The notes: a model not told the origin generated them from the letters alone. A DNA stretch of 64,000 nucleotides from Cacajao melanocephalus (GCA_963573385.1 CAUYLG010065560.1:62001-126000), one strand, 5' to 3'; positions 1-18,439 are shown, counted from the first letter of the stretch. Translations and numbers: made by a program.

Positions 1-57
1 GAGATCAGCCCGGCCGACTTGGCGAAACTCCATCTCTACTAAAACTACAAAAATCAG

Positions 58-367
58 GGCCAGGTGCGGTGGCTCACGCCTGTTAGCCCAGCACTTTGGG
101 AGGCTGAGGTGGGCGGATCACAAGATCAAGAGATCGAGACCACCCTGGCCAACATGGTGAAACCCTGTCTCTACTTTAAAAAAAATAAAATAAAATAAAA
201 AATACAAAAATTAGCTGGGTATGGTGGCGCACCTGTAATCCCAGGTACCCAGGAGGCTGAGGCAGGAGAATCGCTTGAACCCGAGAGGCGGAGGTTGCAC
301 TGAGCCGATTGCGCCACTGCACTCCAGCCTGGGCAACAAGAGGTAAACTCCATCTCCAAAAAAAAAC
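58..367 (+). mobile_element. Alu inserted in an older Alu
   Basis: Full-length dimeric Alu beginning GGCCAGGTGCGGTGGCTCA and ending in an A run. It interrupts another Alu whose pieces lie at 1-57 and 368-538. Confidence 0.88.
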
Positions 368-538
368 ACCACAGAAATTAGCCGAGTGGTGGTGTGCATC
401 TGTATTTCCAGTTACTTGGGAGGCTGAGGTGGGAGAATTGTTTGAAACTGGGAGGCGAAGGTTGCAGTGAGCCCAGATAGCACACTGCACTCCAGCTGGG
501 GCAACAGAGCAAGACTCTGTCTCCAGAAAAAGAGAAAA
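368..538 (+). mobile_element. Right part of the outer (interrupted) Alu
   Basis: Continues the Alu text that stops at 57 (ACAAAAATCA / GAAATTAGCC) through the right monomer to CTCTGTCTCCAG and an A-rich tail. Confidence 0.85.
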
Positions 539-923
539 GAATGCTCTTGATCACTGTACCTTTATTTTCTCACGACGGAAGCTATCAAATTGGGAGCAGC
601 TTTTTCTAGCTCTTAGTGCAGCAAACCTGTTAAAATCCCTAGTTATAAAATGGCAGTGCTGGATAAAATGGGATGAAATAGATTACAGGTAGAGATGGTT
701 GGAAAGCTGGAGGAAGCTGAATTGTTTGGTTTGGTTTGGTTTTCAAAAATCCTCCAGAGAACAAAGGAATCTGTTCTTCAGGTGTGAATTTTTAAAATAA
801 CTTTTTAAAAGTTGATAAATGGGTTCTCAATAGATGTTACATGTAGTTCTCCCTCCTGCTTCTCTGAAGACATAGTTTTTCTACTTGGCTGGCCACATAA
901 TTTCTTTTGCCTTTAACATTTTA

Positions 924-1282
<359 letters not shown>

Positions 1283-1597
1283 GGCCAGGCACGGTGGCTC
1301 ATGTCTGTAATCCCAACACTGGGAGGCCAAGGCAGGTGGATCATCTGAGGTCAGGAGTTCAAGACCAGCCTGGCCAACATGGTGAAACCCCATCTCGACT
1401 AAAAATACTAAAGATTAGCCAGGCGTGGTGGTGACAGGCACCTGTAATCCCAGCTACTGGGCAGGCTGAGACAGGAGAATTGCTTGAACCCAGGGGCGGT
1501 GGTTGCAGTGAGCCGAGATCACACCATTGCACTCCAGCTTGGGCAACAAGAGCGAAACTCCATCTCAAACTAATAATAAGTAAATAAATAAATAAAA
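1283..1597 (+). mobile_element. Alu, second of the series
   Basis: Dimeric Alu inserted in the tail of the first one. It ends in AATAAGTAAATAAATAAATA. Confidence 0.87.
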
Positions 1598-1606
1598 GTA
1601 TAACCA

Positions 1607-2276
<670 letters not shown>

Positions 2277-2297
2277 AAGAGTCAGTTTAGTTTTATT

Positions 2298-2597
<300 letters not shown>

Positions 2598-2783
2598 GTC
2601 TTTTTAACATATCTTTCTGGGGTACCTGCTGATTTCTCGGTACTGTGCTAGGTGCTGCCATTTCATCTCCTGTCCAGCTCAGGGTTCATGGCATCTCAGA
2701 CATATCATTTGGGAGTCTCTTTCTGTTTCTGAGTTGATTTTTCTTTTTGTTTTATTATTTCATATTAAAAACTGTTGGTTTGG

Positions 2784-2911
2784 GCCAGGCGCGTCGGTTC
2801 ACGCCTGTAATCCTAGCACTTTGGGAGGCCGAGGTGGGTGGATCACCTGAGGTCAAGAGTTCAAGACCAGCCTGGCCATAATGGTGAAACCCCATCTTTA
2901 AAAAAAAACCA
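2784..2911 (+). mobile_element. Short Alu left-arm SINE with 17-bp target duplication
   Basis: Only the left Alu monomer is present, with an A-rich tail directly after CCCCATCTTT. It is flanked by perfect copies of AAAAACTGTTGGTTTGG at 2767-2783 and 2912-2928, so it integrated as a short element and was not cut down later. It shares CCTAGCACTTTGGG and GGCCAT.ATGG with the element at 6834. Confidence 0.85.
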
Positions 2912-3240
2912 AAAAACTGTTGGTTTGGTTTTATTGCAAGGGTTCATTACCTGTAACTATGTTTAATCTCTTATCCTAAAAATAGCAAAACTACAAGTTG
3001 TTAAAAAGTCCATGTTGAACTATGTTAAAGTGGTTTCCTCTTATAATCTAAAACCGTTTTATACTGATGAATACTTTACAGAAAAAGTGTCTGTATGCAG
3101 GATGCTAGCAGTGTGATCAGATATCAAAGACAGCAGGAGTCAGCTCACCAGGCTATTTTGCAGTATATTATAGTTAATGTTGAAGGGAGAAAATACTTCT
3201 TTCCTGAGCCAAGGCAGGCAAGGAGGTTTTTTTCCTTTGA

Positions 3241-5815
<2,575 letters not shown>

Positions 5816-5951
5816 GGTTCAGCCACTGCAAGCCCTGGGCCTCTAGTACCTGTGAGGGCATCATCAGCGCACAGCCAGCGTCTCAGAGGACAAGGCTGGT
5901 TGAACAACTGCTAGAAAATGGGAGTCTTCCTTGAAAAATCAGAGTCTTTGG

Positions 5952-6177
<226 letters not shown>

Positions 6178-6833
6178 TAAAGTGATTCCATGACACTTGG
6201 TTTCTGACCTGTCGCTTGTTTCCTTGCTAAGTAGTTCTACAATAAGAAATCATGACTTAGCTTTTCCCTTCCCCTCTGGAGTAGGGTGTTCTTTTTACAG
6301 TGTGACCCTCAGGAAAGGTAAGCCAAGAGCTCAGGAGCACCAGGGGTCTCCAGAAATGTGCCTGCTTGTTACCTGGAATACGTGGTCTCTAAACAAACCA
6401 ACAACAAATCCATATGGCTTTTCCAGTTGATGGTGCAGACTGGAAGAGTATGTTATGTCAGACTCATTAACGGGGAAATGGACAAACGGTAGAAAATGTG
6501 AATGATGGACAAGAAGACTGTCTTTCTGCCTCACATGTCCCAAGTCAGCTCTGGAGTTCATGGAAATTCACAGCTTCAGAGTGTGGCCTGAGGATTATTT
6601 TGTTGGTCAGCCTTTCTAAGAAAGTGTGTGTTCTCTCAATCTCTGTGGATTTTCTGATTTTTGTTTTAGCAAATCAGTGAGATAAGCATAAATAGGAAGG
6701 AAGATACCCCAGGTTTAAGAATCACCAATACCATTAGTCATTGGCATCATTATTAGAATTCTGAATCATAGAACAAAAGGTACCACAAAGATGTCTGATT
6801 TTTAAAATTCTGATTTAAATTTTAAAACAGCTC

Positions 6834-6964
6834 GCCGGGCGCGGTGGCTCACGCCTGTAATCCTAGCACTTTGGGAGGCCGAGGTGGGTGGATCACCTGA
6901 GTTCAGGAGTTCAAGACTAGCCTGGCCATCATGGTGAAACCCCATCTTTTATAAAAAAAATAAG
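6834..6964 (+). mobile_element. Short Alu left-arm SINE in SHE 3'UTR
   Basis: A left monomer alone, with an A-rich tail after CCCCATCTTTTAT. TTTAAAACAGCTC occurs on both sides (6821-6833 and 6970-6982). It is close kin to the element at 2784. Confidence 0.83.
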
Positions 6965-7719
6965 TAAAATTTAAAACAGCTCAACGGCTATTACTGAATA
7001 ATTATATAGAACTTCTGATGTCTTTTGTTTCATCATCATTGGGCATTTCTGTTGGTATGGAATAATTTTTAATTTTTGTCTTTAAAATTAGATTTGCTTT
7101 GTGTTTGTAGTAAATTTTTTAAAAATGCAACCCTGAGATCTGATTGTATGAACTGGGTCTCTGAAGCCCACAAAGATTCTCTCATTCTGTCCTGAGCAGA
7201 CTGCCTTGCACTATACGGAAGTGTTTGAAAAAACCTGGAAGTTTTCTCTAAATACCATTACTTAATATTCACAGTATTAGGATCTTTATGATTTATCATG
7301 AGCTTCTATCACCAGTTTACTTACTGTGAAAAAAACCATGGGAATGGCCTACTGTGAGAAGAGTACTATGGTGAGTGGTGCCGGAATTAAAAGCTCAGTA
7401 GATGTGTCTGTATTCTGGGGTTGGTTATTTGGGTCTCAAAACTGCTCCAGATGTAAATGTACTGACTGTCATCAATGAAGAGTTAACCTTTGTAGCTTAT
7501 AAATACACACAAAAAAATGTTGATTTGGTTAATTTTTTAGGAAAGTATACCTTACTAGTTATTAGTTACATTTGACTATAAGATTTAGAGGTTAGTAAAT
7601 CTTTGCTTCATTATTCAGATAAGATCTCAGCCAAAAGGTTGTGTGATCTTTGATTTTAAAAATTTAAGAAGAAGGAGTTTTACTCACTGGAACACAATGA
7701 TTTTATTAACAAGGAGGTA

Positions 7720-8336
7720 GGCCGGGTGCAGTGGCTCATACCCGTAACCCCAGCAGTTTGGAGACTGAGGGGCAGATCACCTGAGGTCAGGAGATCTGAC
7801 ACCAGCCTGGCCAACATGGTGAAACCCCAACTCTACAAAAAGTACAAAAATTAGGCCAGGTGCAGTGGCTCACACCTGTAATCTCAGCACTTTGGGAGGC
7901 CCAGGCAGGCAGATCATTTGAGGTCAGGAGTTTGAGACCAGCCTGGCCAGCATGGCGAAACCCTATCTATCTCTACTAAAAATACAAAAATTAGCTGGGT
8001 GTAGTGGCATGCACCTGTAGTCCCAACTTTGAGAGGCTGAGGTACAAGAATCGCTCGAACCCAAGAGGTGGAGGTTACTGTGAGCCAAGATCACGCCACT
8101 GCACTCCAGCCTGGGCGATGAGCGAAACTCCATCTCAAAAAAAAAAAAAAAAAAAAAAAAATTAGCCTGGCCTGATGGTGAATGCCTGTAATCCCAGCTA
8201 TTCAGGAGGCTGAAATAGGAGGATCACCTGAGCCCAGAACATCAAGGCTGCAACAAGCTGTGGTCGCACTACTGCACTCCATCCAGCCTGAGTGACAGAG
8301 TGAGACGCTGTCTCAACAAGCAAACGACCCCAAAAG
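7720..8336 (+). mobile_element. Nested Alus: outer copy split by a second Alu
   Basis: An outer Alu (7720-7853 and about 8161-8336) is interrupted after ACAAAAATTA by a complete second + Alu (7854-8160) with a 25-base A tail. Confidence 0.86.
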
Positions 8337-10637
8337 GAATGTTTTTTCAAATGGTGATAGAATTTTTTTAATGTGTATTGGTTCATGTACTATATCTTTA
8401 GTGTAAGATTTTAAAATTTTTTTCAGCATCCATTTAACAAGTATTATCTTCTTTATACAAATTATTCATTGTGTTAAACTTATTTTTAGTTTAACATTCT
8501 AGAAATGAAATTAACCTTATTCTACAAAGGGAATACAGCAGTTATTCTAATTTTAATAATGCTAAAAGCTGTATACAATTTTTCTTTGTGCACTAAATGA
8601 TTTTTGGCCCATACCCAGCAACTATGATGAATGTATAATGAAATAACATTTTGAAAGCAGGCCAGATACATTATTTATTGAGCTTCTATCATATGCCCAG
8701 TATTGTGCTTCTCCTGTACTGTTTTTCTGTGGCAATCATACTATATTCTTTATAGAATTAAAAGTAAAAGAGAGGTAGAGTTTATATATTGTTCAGTTGC
8801 TTTACAGTTGTACAGGAGGTTATAAGAAGAAATACAGTAAATTAGTGGGAAGTGGTGGGTAGTGAGCTACTATTTTCTTCTTGAAGTTGTGACACAAGCT
8901 GACAAAAGCCAGGGAGTTCACAGCTGTGTGGTGGCACAAAGTCCCATATGTTCTAAAAACAATTAGGCCCAGCAGGGTGTCCCTAATGGCTTCCCTGTTA
9001 AGCCTCCCTGGCCAGCTGATCTGAAGCTCTGTGACATGCTCTCTGAGCTCTGAATGCTTTGGCTTTTTGTCATTTTGTCTTGAGACAAGTATTTTCCTGT
9101 AGTTTTCATTCCTTTGAGTTAATTCTGTCTCCCAGGATATTCTCTGGTGAGAAGAATGTCTTCTAGTAAATTTGCCTTGAGTTTAGCATCCACAGAGCTG
9201 TGTCAGTGTTCTTTACCACACCTCCTTTTAAAAATACTCTTACTTCTGATGACTGGCTAAGATCAGTTGGTTAGTTTTAGGCCTATAAGAATAGAGAGTA
9301 AAGGACCTTGCTATTTACTTTGATGCCATACCTGTGTGTATCACGATGGCCTGCAACCACTGGCGTTTTGTGTATTTAAGCTAGGAATAAAATAAGGGAG
9401 AAATGTTAATATGTATACAAAAAGGTAAATATTGATCTGCCTACTCTGTTGGGGGCAGAAGTGTCGTTTTAAGTTATTCAAAGCACTTTCTTAAGCATTT
9501 TAGAAAGCCTTCATTCTTTGCTGTTAGAAGTCTCCATACTTTGCAGAATTGGTATTTGCAAACTAGCCTCTGCCACAGGATGGGGAGGTGGGCAGGTCGT
9601 TGACGGGGGCAGCCAGGCATTTTTGAGGCAGGTGGGAAATTGTCCTAATTTGTTAATTGGATTATGTAACTGTGTTACTAGTCTGTTACTGGCTGCTGTT
9701 GGATGCATCTTGATATTTAATTCAGAAGAAAACTGAGGCATTCTTCAGTTGCTTGTTAAGTGGGGGTAGCCTTACTGTTCTGTCAGATGCCCTTTTTTGT
9801 CAAAGGTTAGCTCCTTGTTTCTCCCTCCTTCCAGGGCCCAGGGAGCGCAGGGAAGTCAATTTCATTTCCCTTCCCTGCACGCCCTCGACACTCAGCAGGA
9901 TTTCACTGAAACCCTTTTTGGATCGCTCATTCATTAGTTGTCTCCTATTTCCCATAACCAGCACTAGTTTGGCCTTATGACCTGGTTAGAATCATTCTTC
10001 CGTATTCTTATTTCCAATTTTTGTACCCCACTAACTTGGACTTACGGAAACTTGGCCTGCTGTGCTGTGGGCCTTCTCTTCAACTTACCCTCTTTCACGC
10101 TGACCCTGTGTGAAGAAAGATGGTGCGTTACTGCCATCTCATGGAAAAAGAGAAAACTGCAATTGGGAAAACCAGCCGTGCATTTAAGGGTAGGGTTTTC
10201 TGAAGGATTTCGGAAAGGGGAAAATGATGACACAGCAGTTGCCATCTTGAAAAATGCCCTTTTCTGCGGAAAGGGTGCTTTGAAGCCTAACACAGCTATC
10301 ATCACAAGGCCCTGGACTAGGGCTGCATCGTGTAATTTAGAATCTCAAAATGTATTTCAATGAATATGCTGGCAACAGATCATTGAGACAGGTATCTCAT
10401 TTTGTCAAGTTCTTAACCGTTCAGTTACTTTGTCAGGGGCTTTAATATTTTAGATATCAACTAATACATAGTTTCAACTTTTAAAAATATTTAAAGATTG
10501 TATGTAATATAGGTGCCTATCTGTAGTGCCTTAGTAATTTATATCAGAAATATTTTATAAAATTTCTGGTTGTATTGCAGTAGCCAATATAGGCTTCATG
10601 CCCTCCTGAAGATGGTTTACTCTGAAATGTAACTTTA
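8337..10637 (+). other. AT-rich single-copy stretch
   Basis: About 2.3 kb with no interspersed repeat except a possible MIR scrap near 8670-8720. It is long for such an Alu-dense region and lies in the presumed SHE 3'UTR. Confidence 0.5.
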
Positions 10638-10643
10638 AATAAA
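10638..10643 (+). terminator. SHE: Candidate polyadenylation signal of SHE
   Basis: AATAAA on the + strand, with a GU-rich downstream element at about 10661-10673 and no other coding feature nearby. It is the first AATAAA with a convincing downstream element after the SHE stop. Others lie at about 9386 (no GU element) and 11167. Confidence 0.4.
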
Positions 10644-11166
10644 CATTATTCCAAGAGAACTACAGTGGTTTTGCTTAATTCAGTTCTGAGAATCATCTTC
10701 CTTCACAAAAATACTTCCCTTGGCAAAAGCTACAGCAGTTTCATTTGCAATCACCATTAATGAAATATAGAAACAAACCATGATGGAACATAACCAGCAG
10801 ACCCAATCTTTTTTTTTTTCCTCTGTTCACATTTAGAGTCCTTCTATTATGTTTTTCTTCCCAAGTAAAATAGTAACACAGTGACGTTTTCCTCCCAGTT
10901 CCTTGGCCCATCTCTTCGTGAGTCGAAGAAATATTGCACTGGTTCTCAGGCCTCACTAGGTAGAAGAATTGGGCTCTGTTTCTGTTTTTGTCAGTTTGTT
11001 ATTGATACAAATGTCCCCATGCCATCTGTGGGATGCCCTAAGACTGTTGCAAAGTTCAAAAATCTATTTTGAAAAAAAAATTCTACTAGGTGATTTGGAA
11101 GTTCCAGTGGATTTCTCTTCCAGTGGCTGAGAAGTCCCGTTGGAAGCTCCTGTTTGGAAATGCTCA

Positions 11167-11172
11167 AATAAA
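11167..11172 (+). terminator. SHE: Alternative polyadenylation signal of SHE
   Basis: AATAAA followed 25-45 bases later by GGGTGTACTGTTGCGTCTG, a good GU-rich element. It could end a longer SHE 3'UTR. Confidence 0.3.
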
Positions 11173-11715
11173 TTCACATGAGGTCCTAGAAGGGTGTACT
11201 GTTGCGTCTGCTATCAAAAATTTTTCCTCTCGAAAATTCATGTTTACCATGGTTTCAGGCTTTTAATTTCCATGGAGCATTTATATAAGTTGCCACCAGG
11301 TGGAACAAGTGCCTATTGTTTCTCCCAATCTGTGTTTAAGAGAAGAGGAAGTTCACATTGAGAAATGTTCGCTCCACCCGCCACCCAAGCAATTAGAGTA
11401 ATGGTTTCCAGAATTCAGGTTGAACACATGTTTACAAGCGCCCGGGGTTTGGTTGTTGAATGTTGGATTCTGACCCCGTGAAAGACGAAGATGTAGGTAG
11501 TGAGAACTGACTCTTGCTGCACACCAGCTGTGCTGCTGAACAAATGCTTTTCATCCTACAGCATCCAACTTTAATCCTCCACAGCTCAGTGAGGTGGGAG
11601 CCTCATTTTTTAGATAAAGACGCTGGTGCTTAAAAATGATCACATAACTTGTCCTGGGTCAGTCATATATAAGTGGAAGAAGCCAGACGGCAGCCCAGGT
11701 CTCACTCTAGAGTGG

Positions 11716-12056
11716 TAGGGTTTTTTGCTGTTGTTTTGTTTTGTTTTTTGTTTTTTTGCAGTTTTCATTGTTTCATTTAAACACAAATAAAACATACACT
11801 GAGCTGTCTATTCATTTTCTTCACTGCACAGCCCGGCCTTAGGAGTGGTGACTGGTGGCCCACAGGGCTGCTCACTCCACAGTGGCCCTGTGGTTCTGGA
11901 GGAAACTTTGAGCAATCTCTGCTCAGAACAACTTGCTGCACCTCAGCAGCACTTCACTTCCAGCTCCTTGACCTTGTCGATCAGGAACATCTGGAAGCCA
12001 CTGGGCAGCGTGTGCTTCGTTATCTTGCTGCTCCTATAACTGACGCTGGCAATGTA
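11716..12056 (-). pseudogene. RPL32 processed pseudogene, 5'-truncated
   Basis: Read on the - strand, the sequence gives [22 protein letters not shown], which resembles the ribosomal protein eL32 (RPL32) segment [22 protein letters not shown]. A deletion and frameshift then put TGA in frame just after KCC. Out of frame the similarity continues to the RPL32 C-terminus and stop (CTGTGCAGTGAAGAAAATGA, then TAG). After a short 3'UTR with TTTAAATGAAAC comes an A-rich tail (T-rich on +, about 11716-11760). There are no introns and the 5' half is missing. It is a dead LINE-mediated retrocopy lying between SHE and IL6R. The protein comparison is from memory. Confidence 0.8.
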
Positions 12057-12057
12057 C

Positions 12058-12290
12058 GTACAGGGGAATATCATTCAGCCTCAACAAGGAAAGGAATCCT
12101 GACACAGGCTACAGCATAGATGAACCATGAGATCATTACGCTGAATGAAACCAGCCAGTCACAGAAAGACAACTACTATGTGATTCCACTTACATGAGGT
12201 ACCCAGAGTAGTCAAATTCATAGAAAGTAGAATGGTAGTTGCCAGGGGCTAGGGAAAGAGGGAATAGGGAGTTGTCTAATAAGTGCAAAG
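12058..12290 (+). mobile_element. L1M 3'-end fragment, first part
   Basis: Text typical of old L1M elements (GGGGAATATCATTCAGCCTC, then GATTCCACTTACATGAGGTA and GTAGAATGGTAGTTGCCAGG). It resumes at 12593-12693 and 12830-12895 after two SINE insertions. Confidence 0.75.
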
Positions 12291-12592
12291 TTTCTTTCTT
12301 TTTTTTTTTTTTTTTAGGGTCTTGCTCTGTTGCCCATGCTGGAGTGTAGTGGCACAATCTCGACTCACTGCAACCTCCATCTCCTGAGTTCAAGCAATTC
12401 TCCTGCCTCAGCCTCCGTAGTAACTGTAATTACAGGTGCCCACCACCACGCCTGGCTAATTTTTGTATTGTTAGCAGAGACTGGGTTTCACCATGTTGGC
12501 CAGGCTGGTCTCAAACTCCTGACCTCATGTGATCCACCTGCCTCGGCTTCCCAAAGTGCTAGGATTACAGGCACGAGCCACTGCGCCCAGCG
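12291..12592 (-). mobile_element. Alu inserted in the L1M fragment
   Basis: Reversed full Alu with a T run at its head, ending GAGCCACTGCGCCCAGCG. Confidence 0.87.
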
Positions 12593-12693
12593 CAGAGTTT
12601 CTGTGCGAAATAATGAAAAGTTCTAGAGATTGGTTGCACAACAATATGAAAATAGTTAACACTACTGAATTGCACACTTAGAAATGGTTATTA

Positions 12694-12829
12694 CAGGCCA
12701 AGCTTGGTGGCTCATGCCTATAATCCCAGGACTTTGGGAGACTGAGGTGGGCGGATTACTTGAGCCCAGGAGTTTAAGACCAGCCCAGGCAACATGGTAA
12801 AACCCCATCTCTTATAAAAAAAATAAACA
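12694..12829 (+). mobile_element. Alu left-arm monomer inserted in the L1M fragment
   Basis: A left monomer with tail CTCTTATAAAAAAAATAAAC. The wording (TTGAGCCCAGGAGTTTAAGA, CCCAGGCAACATGG) is the old FLAM/AluJ type. Confidence 0.75.
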
Positions 12830-13512
12830 TAAGTGGTTAAGATGGTAAATTTTATGTTAAGGCATTTCTTACCACACACAAAAAAATGCCAGTCTATTAC
12901 CTTACAATGGAAACGCATCTAGCAGACTGGACATTCAGGTCACCTATGTGATCCATGTGCTCTCTACCCATAGATGGGCCAGGTGGACTCAGGGCAAGGG
13001 AAATAGGAATTGGGTTTTCAGTATCCACCTCTACCTCCAGGACAATCCTGCGCAGGGTCTGGCAAGTTGTGTCCATGGGCCCAGGCAGCCTTTCCCCTGC
13101 TTGGGAGTGGCTCTGCAGAGCTGGGTAGTGTGAAGTCCTGAAGATAATTTAAGCTCTGATAAACATACCCTGAGGAGATTCAGTCTGAGGCATGAAGCAT
13201 GAGGTTATCATTTCCAGAATCCACAGGTAGCACCAGAATTACTTCCCCTTTGTGAATCATGTAGTATGAATCGCTGTAATATCTTGATTCAAATTTAAAA
13301 TACTTCCTAGGTGACATTTTAGAATGATTGCCTTCTAATTTATGTGCATAAACAGGTTTACTAATTTAGACTAATTGAGGGAAAGATACATTATTACTTG
13401 ATGAGCACGTAAAAGCCAGTTCATTGATCAAGCTATCAACCAGTATGTTGTTGGTAAGAAACAGATTTTACTTAAAAGATCATTAAGAAAGATGTGGATT
13501 ATTTTGGATTGC

Positions 13513-13812
13513 TTTATTTTATTTTACTTTATTTTTGAGACAGGGTCTTCCCCTGTTGTGCCCAGGCAGGAGTGCCATGGTGTGATCATGGCTCCCAAAA
13601 CCTTGACCTCCCAGGCTCAGGCAATTCTCCCACCTCAGCTTCCCAAGTAGCTGGGACCACAGGTGTGCACTACTACACCTGGCTAAATTTTTTGTAGAGA
13701 CAAGGCCTCGCTATATTGCTAGGTTGATCTCAAACTCCTGGGCTGAAGCGATCCTCCTGCCTCAGCCTCCCAAAGTACAGAGATTATAAGCATGAGCTGC
13801 TGCACCATCCTG
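13513..13812 (-). mobile_element. Old Alu (AluJ-like)
   Basis: Reversed Alu with CTTGACCTCCCAGGCTCAGG and GGGACCACAGGTGTGCACTA. Confidence 0.8.
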
Positions 13813-13912
13813 AACTGCTTCAGTTAGTGTGTTTGCAAGTGAGACATTCTTTCTAAAACCCTTGCACATTTTAAAGTGGAGAATCTCAAGCATTTTTAGA
13901 AACTAAGAAAAT

Positions 13913-14090
13913 GGGCCAGGCACAGTGGCTCATGCCTGTAATCCCAGCACTTTGGGAGGCTGAGCCGGGCAGATCACTTGAGGTCAGGAGTGATCCCCCT
14001 CCAACAGGGAGGTGGAGGTTGCAGTTAACTGAGATTGTGCCACTGCACTCCAGCCTGGGCAACAGAGTGAGATTGTCTAAAAAAAAAGAG
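13913..14090 (+). mobile_element. Internally deleted Alu
   Basis: Alu whose left monomer joins directly to the end of the right monomer at about 14000, followed by an A run. Confidence 0.8.
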
Positions 14091-14494
14091 AAATGAATAC
14101 AATGAACCACCCTGTCCCATCACCCAGCTTCAACAATTACTGTCTTACAGCCAATTTTGTTTTGTCTGTGAGCCCCATCTACTTCTTGTACATTTTAATA
14201 AACCTTTTTTTTGTAGGTGGTATATGATTGGACTATGCTAAAATAGAGGGGTTATAATTGTTTATTAAAGTTATCTTTAATTATAAAAACAATGCTCATT
14301 AAAAAAATTTAAATAGGTACACAAGAAAAAAGAAAGAGCAAATCTGGTCTTCAGTGACTTCCTAAATGCGCTTAGAACATTGCAGAGGTGCTCAGTGTAG
14401 TAGACATCCAACGCGGCCTCCCTCCCACCTGGCTCCTACCCTCAGCCCCTCCCCTGCAGCCCCAGGCAGGCCTCCCCCTCCCCGGACCCTCCTA

Positions 14495-14675
14495 CTCTGC
14501 TCCCTCACTCTCTAGACCAGATTAGTCATTTGCTTCCAGACACAGCATTTGCTTGTTAATTGTGTGGCTGGCTAGGCACACTGCCAACTCCTGGAGGAGG
14601 ACATCAGTTTCTCCTGTACCCCACACCCAGCACAGGGGTCCAGTACACAGTCCTTGAATGAATCCTTGCACCCAG
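14495..14675 (+). repeat. L2-like 3' end
   Basis: AACTCCTGGAGGAGGACATC, then CCACACCCAGCACAG and CTTGAATGAATCC. This matches the usual end of L2 elements, but the alignment is by eye. Confidence 0.45.
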
Positions 14676-14717
14676 AGGGCAGCTCCACTCACAATGTGGT
14701 GACCATTCATCCTTTCA

Positions 14718-15307
<590 letters not shown>

Positions 15308-15734
15308 AATATATATAAAATGTACAATTTGAGAATTTTCAGGAAGTTCATTGAAGTTTATACCAAGGAACCAGCTGGAGAAAACCAAACCATTCACGCA
15401 GTCCAGAAGTGTGGGTAGATATAGATGGAGGAGAAGTGGCTTGGTTTGACCCCTGATCAGAAAGCACTATGTTAGGAACTAGGGTCACCTATGAGAGCCC
15501 TCAAGCCATGCTTTTGTATGTGGGCTCAGACTCCCATGGGTCAGTTTCCAGCCCCTACTCACACCAATAAATGTGACAAACCGCATGAGGACACCAGGTC
15601 CATCTCCCCGTGGAGCGAGTGGGTCAAGCCCCACCCCACACAGGGTGAGGGCACCTGGCCTGAGAAAGGGCTTGGTAAGAGAAGCCCATGAGGTGGTCAC
15701 CAGTGGCTGGGGGCCTGAGCCCCACGGCAAAAGC

Positions 15735-15950
15735 AAAGAGCACCAGCCTTGGAATCCAGCAGACCCAGGTTTGGAGCCTCGTTCAGCCTTTTAACTAGCA
15801 TGGGCATCTTGGACCACCATCTTTAATATAAGCCTCAGGTGCCTCATCTGTAAACAGGTGAGAATACTTACACTGCGGCCACATTAGGATAAGGAAGAAT
15901 ATCCTGTTTGTAAAGCACATGGTGGAGAGGCAGTAAATGGTAGCCTCTAT
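15735..15950 (+). repeat. MIR
   Basis: MIR-type wording: GGAATCCAGCAGACCCAGGT, CTCATCTGTAAACAGGTGAG and GTAAAGCACATGG. Confidence 0.6.
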
Positions 15951-15951
15951 T

Positions 15952-16603
<652 letters not shown>

Positions 16604-16984
16604 GTAGCCATTATCCGGTAATTTTAGTAGATATCTCTACTACAAAGGGCCTGTGAACTTCTAGGTAACCAGTAAGGTCAGTGGTGTACCATTCTGCTGC
16701 CACAGATTTTTGTTTTCTAGTTAATACCCACTGAAACACATTGCTGTGGAATCTTACCTCTAGCCCTGCGGTCCCCAGCACAGAGATCTTCAAAGCTGGC
16801 TATACAGCAGCATCACATGTGGAACTTACACTCGTGCTATTGTGATTGCTCGGTTTGAGGGTTGGCACCTCCTTCTGATGCACAGGCCCGCCTACAGAAG
16901 GGATCCACGGAAGCCTGCCAGGTCCCAAAGTATAAGGAACCCCAGCACCCACCTCACTGTGGAACTCACAGTCCAGTCACTCTC

Positions 16985-17130
16985 AGGATGGATCACCACC
17001 TTCATCAGAACCATCTGAGCGGCTTATATAGCTTTCTGGAGGCCCGCCTCAGACCTACTGAACTGGAATCCCTGAGGTTGAAGCCAGGAGCAGGGTTCTA
17101 ACAAGCTGGCCGCATTGCACGCCAAGGTGC
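16985..17130 (+). repeat. MER5-like hAT remnant
   Basis: CATCAGAACCATCTGAGCGG, then CAGACCTACTGAACTGGAAT and GGGTTCTAACAAG resemble MER5A-type nonautonomous hAT elements. Matched by eye. Confidence 0.45.
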
Positions 17131-17227
17131 ATTTGTGCTCTGCTGGAAAACACGCTGCCTACGTTAGCAGTGCGTGCAGGTGCTACTTCCTCTGCTGTTT
17201 ACTTCTTTCTTCATCTATCTCCGGTAA

Positions 17228-17632
<405 letters not shown>

Positions 17633-17904
17633 TAAAAAATCATGCTGACATATCAAAATGCAGCTTCCCATGATGCAGTGACTTATTTTCTTTCAGGACA
17701 TTGGGCAGCTTTATTAAGCAATTTGAAGTTATCTTAGAAGAAAGAATACCCTTAATGGAATAATGCATATACCTAAAGTGTGAATGTTTAATCACACACA
17801 CACTGTACTGAAAAACTTTATTCAAATTGTGCATTGTCATCAAAAAAAAAAAAAAAACTGAGTATGAAATAGGACATGACTGAATTGGTGGTGTTTTGTT
17901 TGCT

Positions 17905-18246
17905 TGTTTCTTTTTTGAGACAGGGTCTTCCTGTCACCCAGGCTGGAGCACAGTAGCACAATCGTAGCTCACTATAACCTTGAACTCTGGGCTCAAGCAA
18001 TCCTCCTGCCTCAGCCTCTCGAGTAGCTGGGACCACAGGCAGGTGCCACCATGCCTGGCCAATTTTCTTCTTTTTTGTAGATACAGGAAAATGTACTTTC
18101 TCTTTTCTCATTTTTGTTTTTTCTTATTTGGAGAAAGGGTCATACTATGTGCACCAGGCTGGTCTCAAACTTCTGGCCTCAAGCGATCCTCCCACCTCAG
18201 CATCTCAAAGTGCTGGGATGACAGGAGTGAGCTACTGTGCCTGCTG
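17905..18246 (-). mobile_element. Old Alu (AluJ-like) with internal insert
   Basis: Reversed Alu text with about 50 bases of T/C-rich sequence (18075-18135) between its monomers. Confidence 0.75.
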
Positions 18247-18439
18247 TTTTGTTTTTTAAGTGACATACACCTGCAGAAGATGGGGACTTCCATAAAGACA
18301 CCAGAGATTGGGCAGTGTGTGAAAGATGGTGCCACAGGCCCCTCTTCCTGGGGCCCCCTGGCTCCCTACTCTGCCTAAGGAGTTACTCTGAGTTCCTGCC
18401 CCAGCCCTTGTACACAGCAGTGCTGCATTTGAACCTTTC

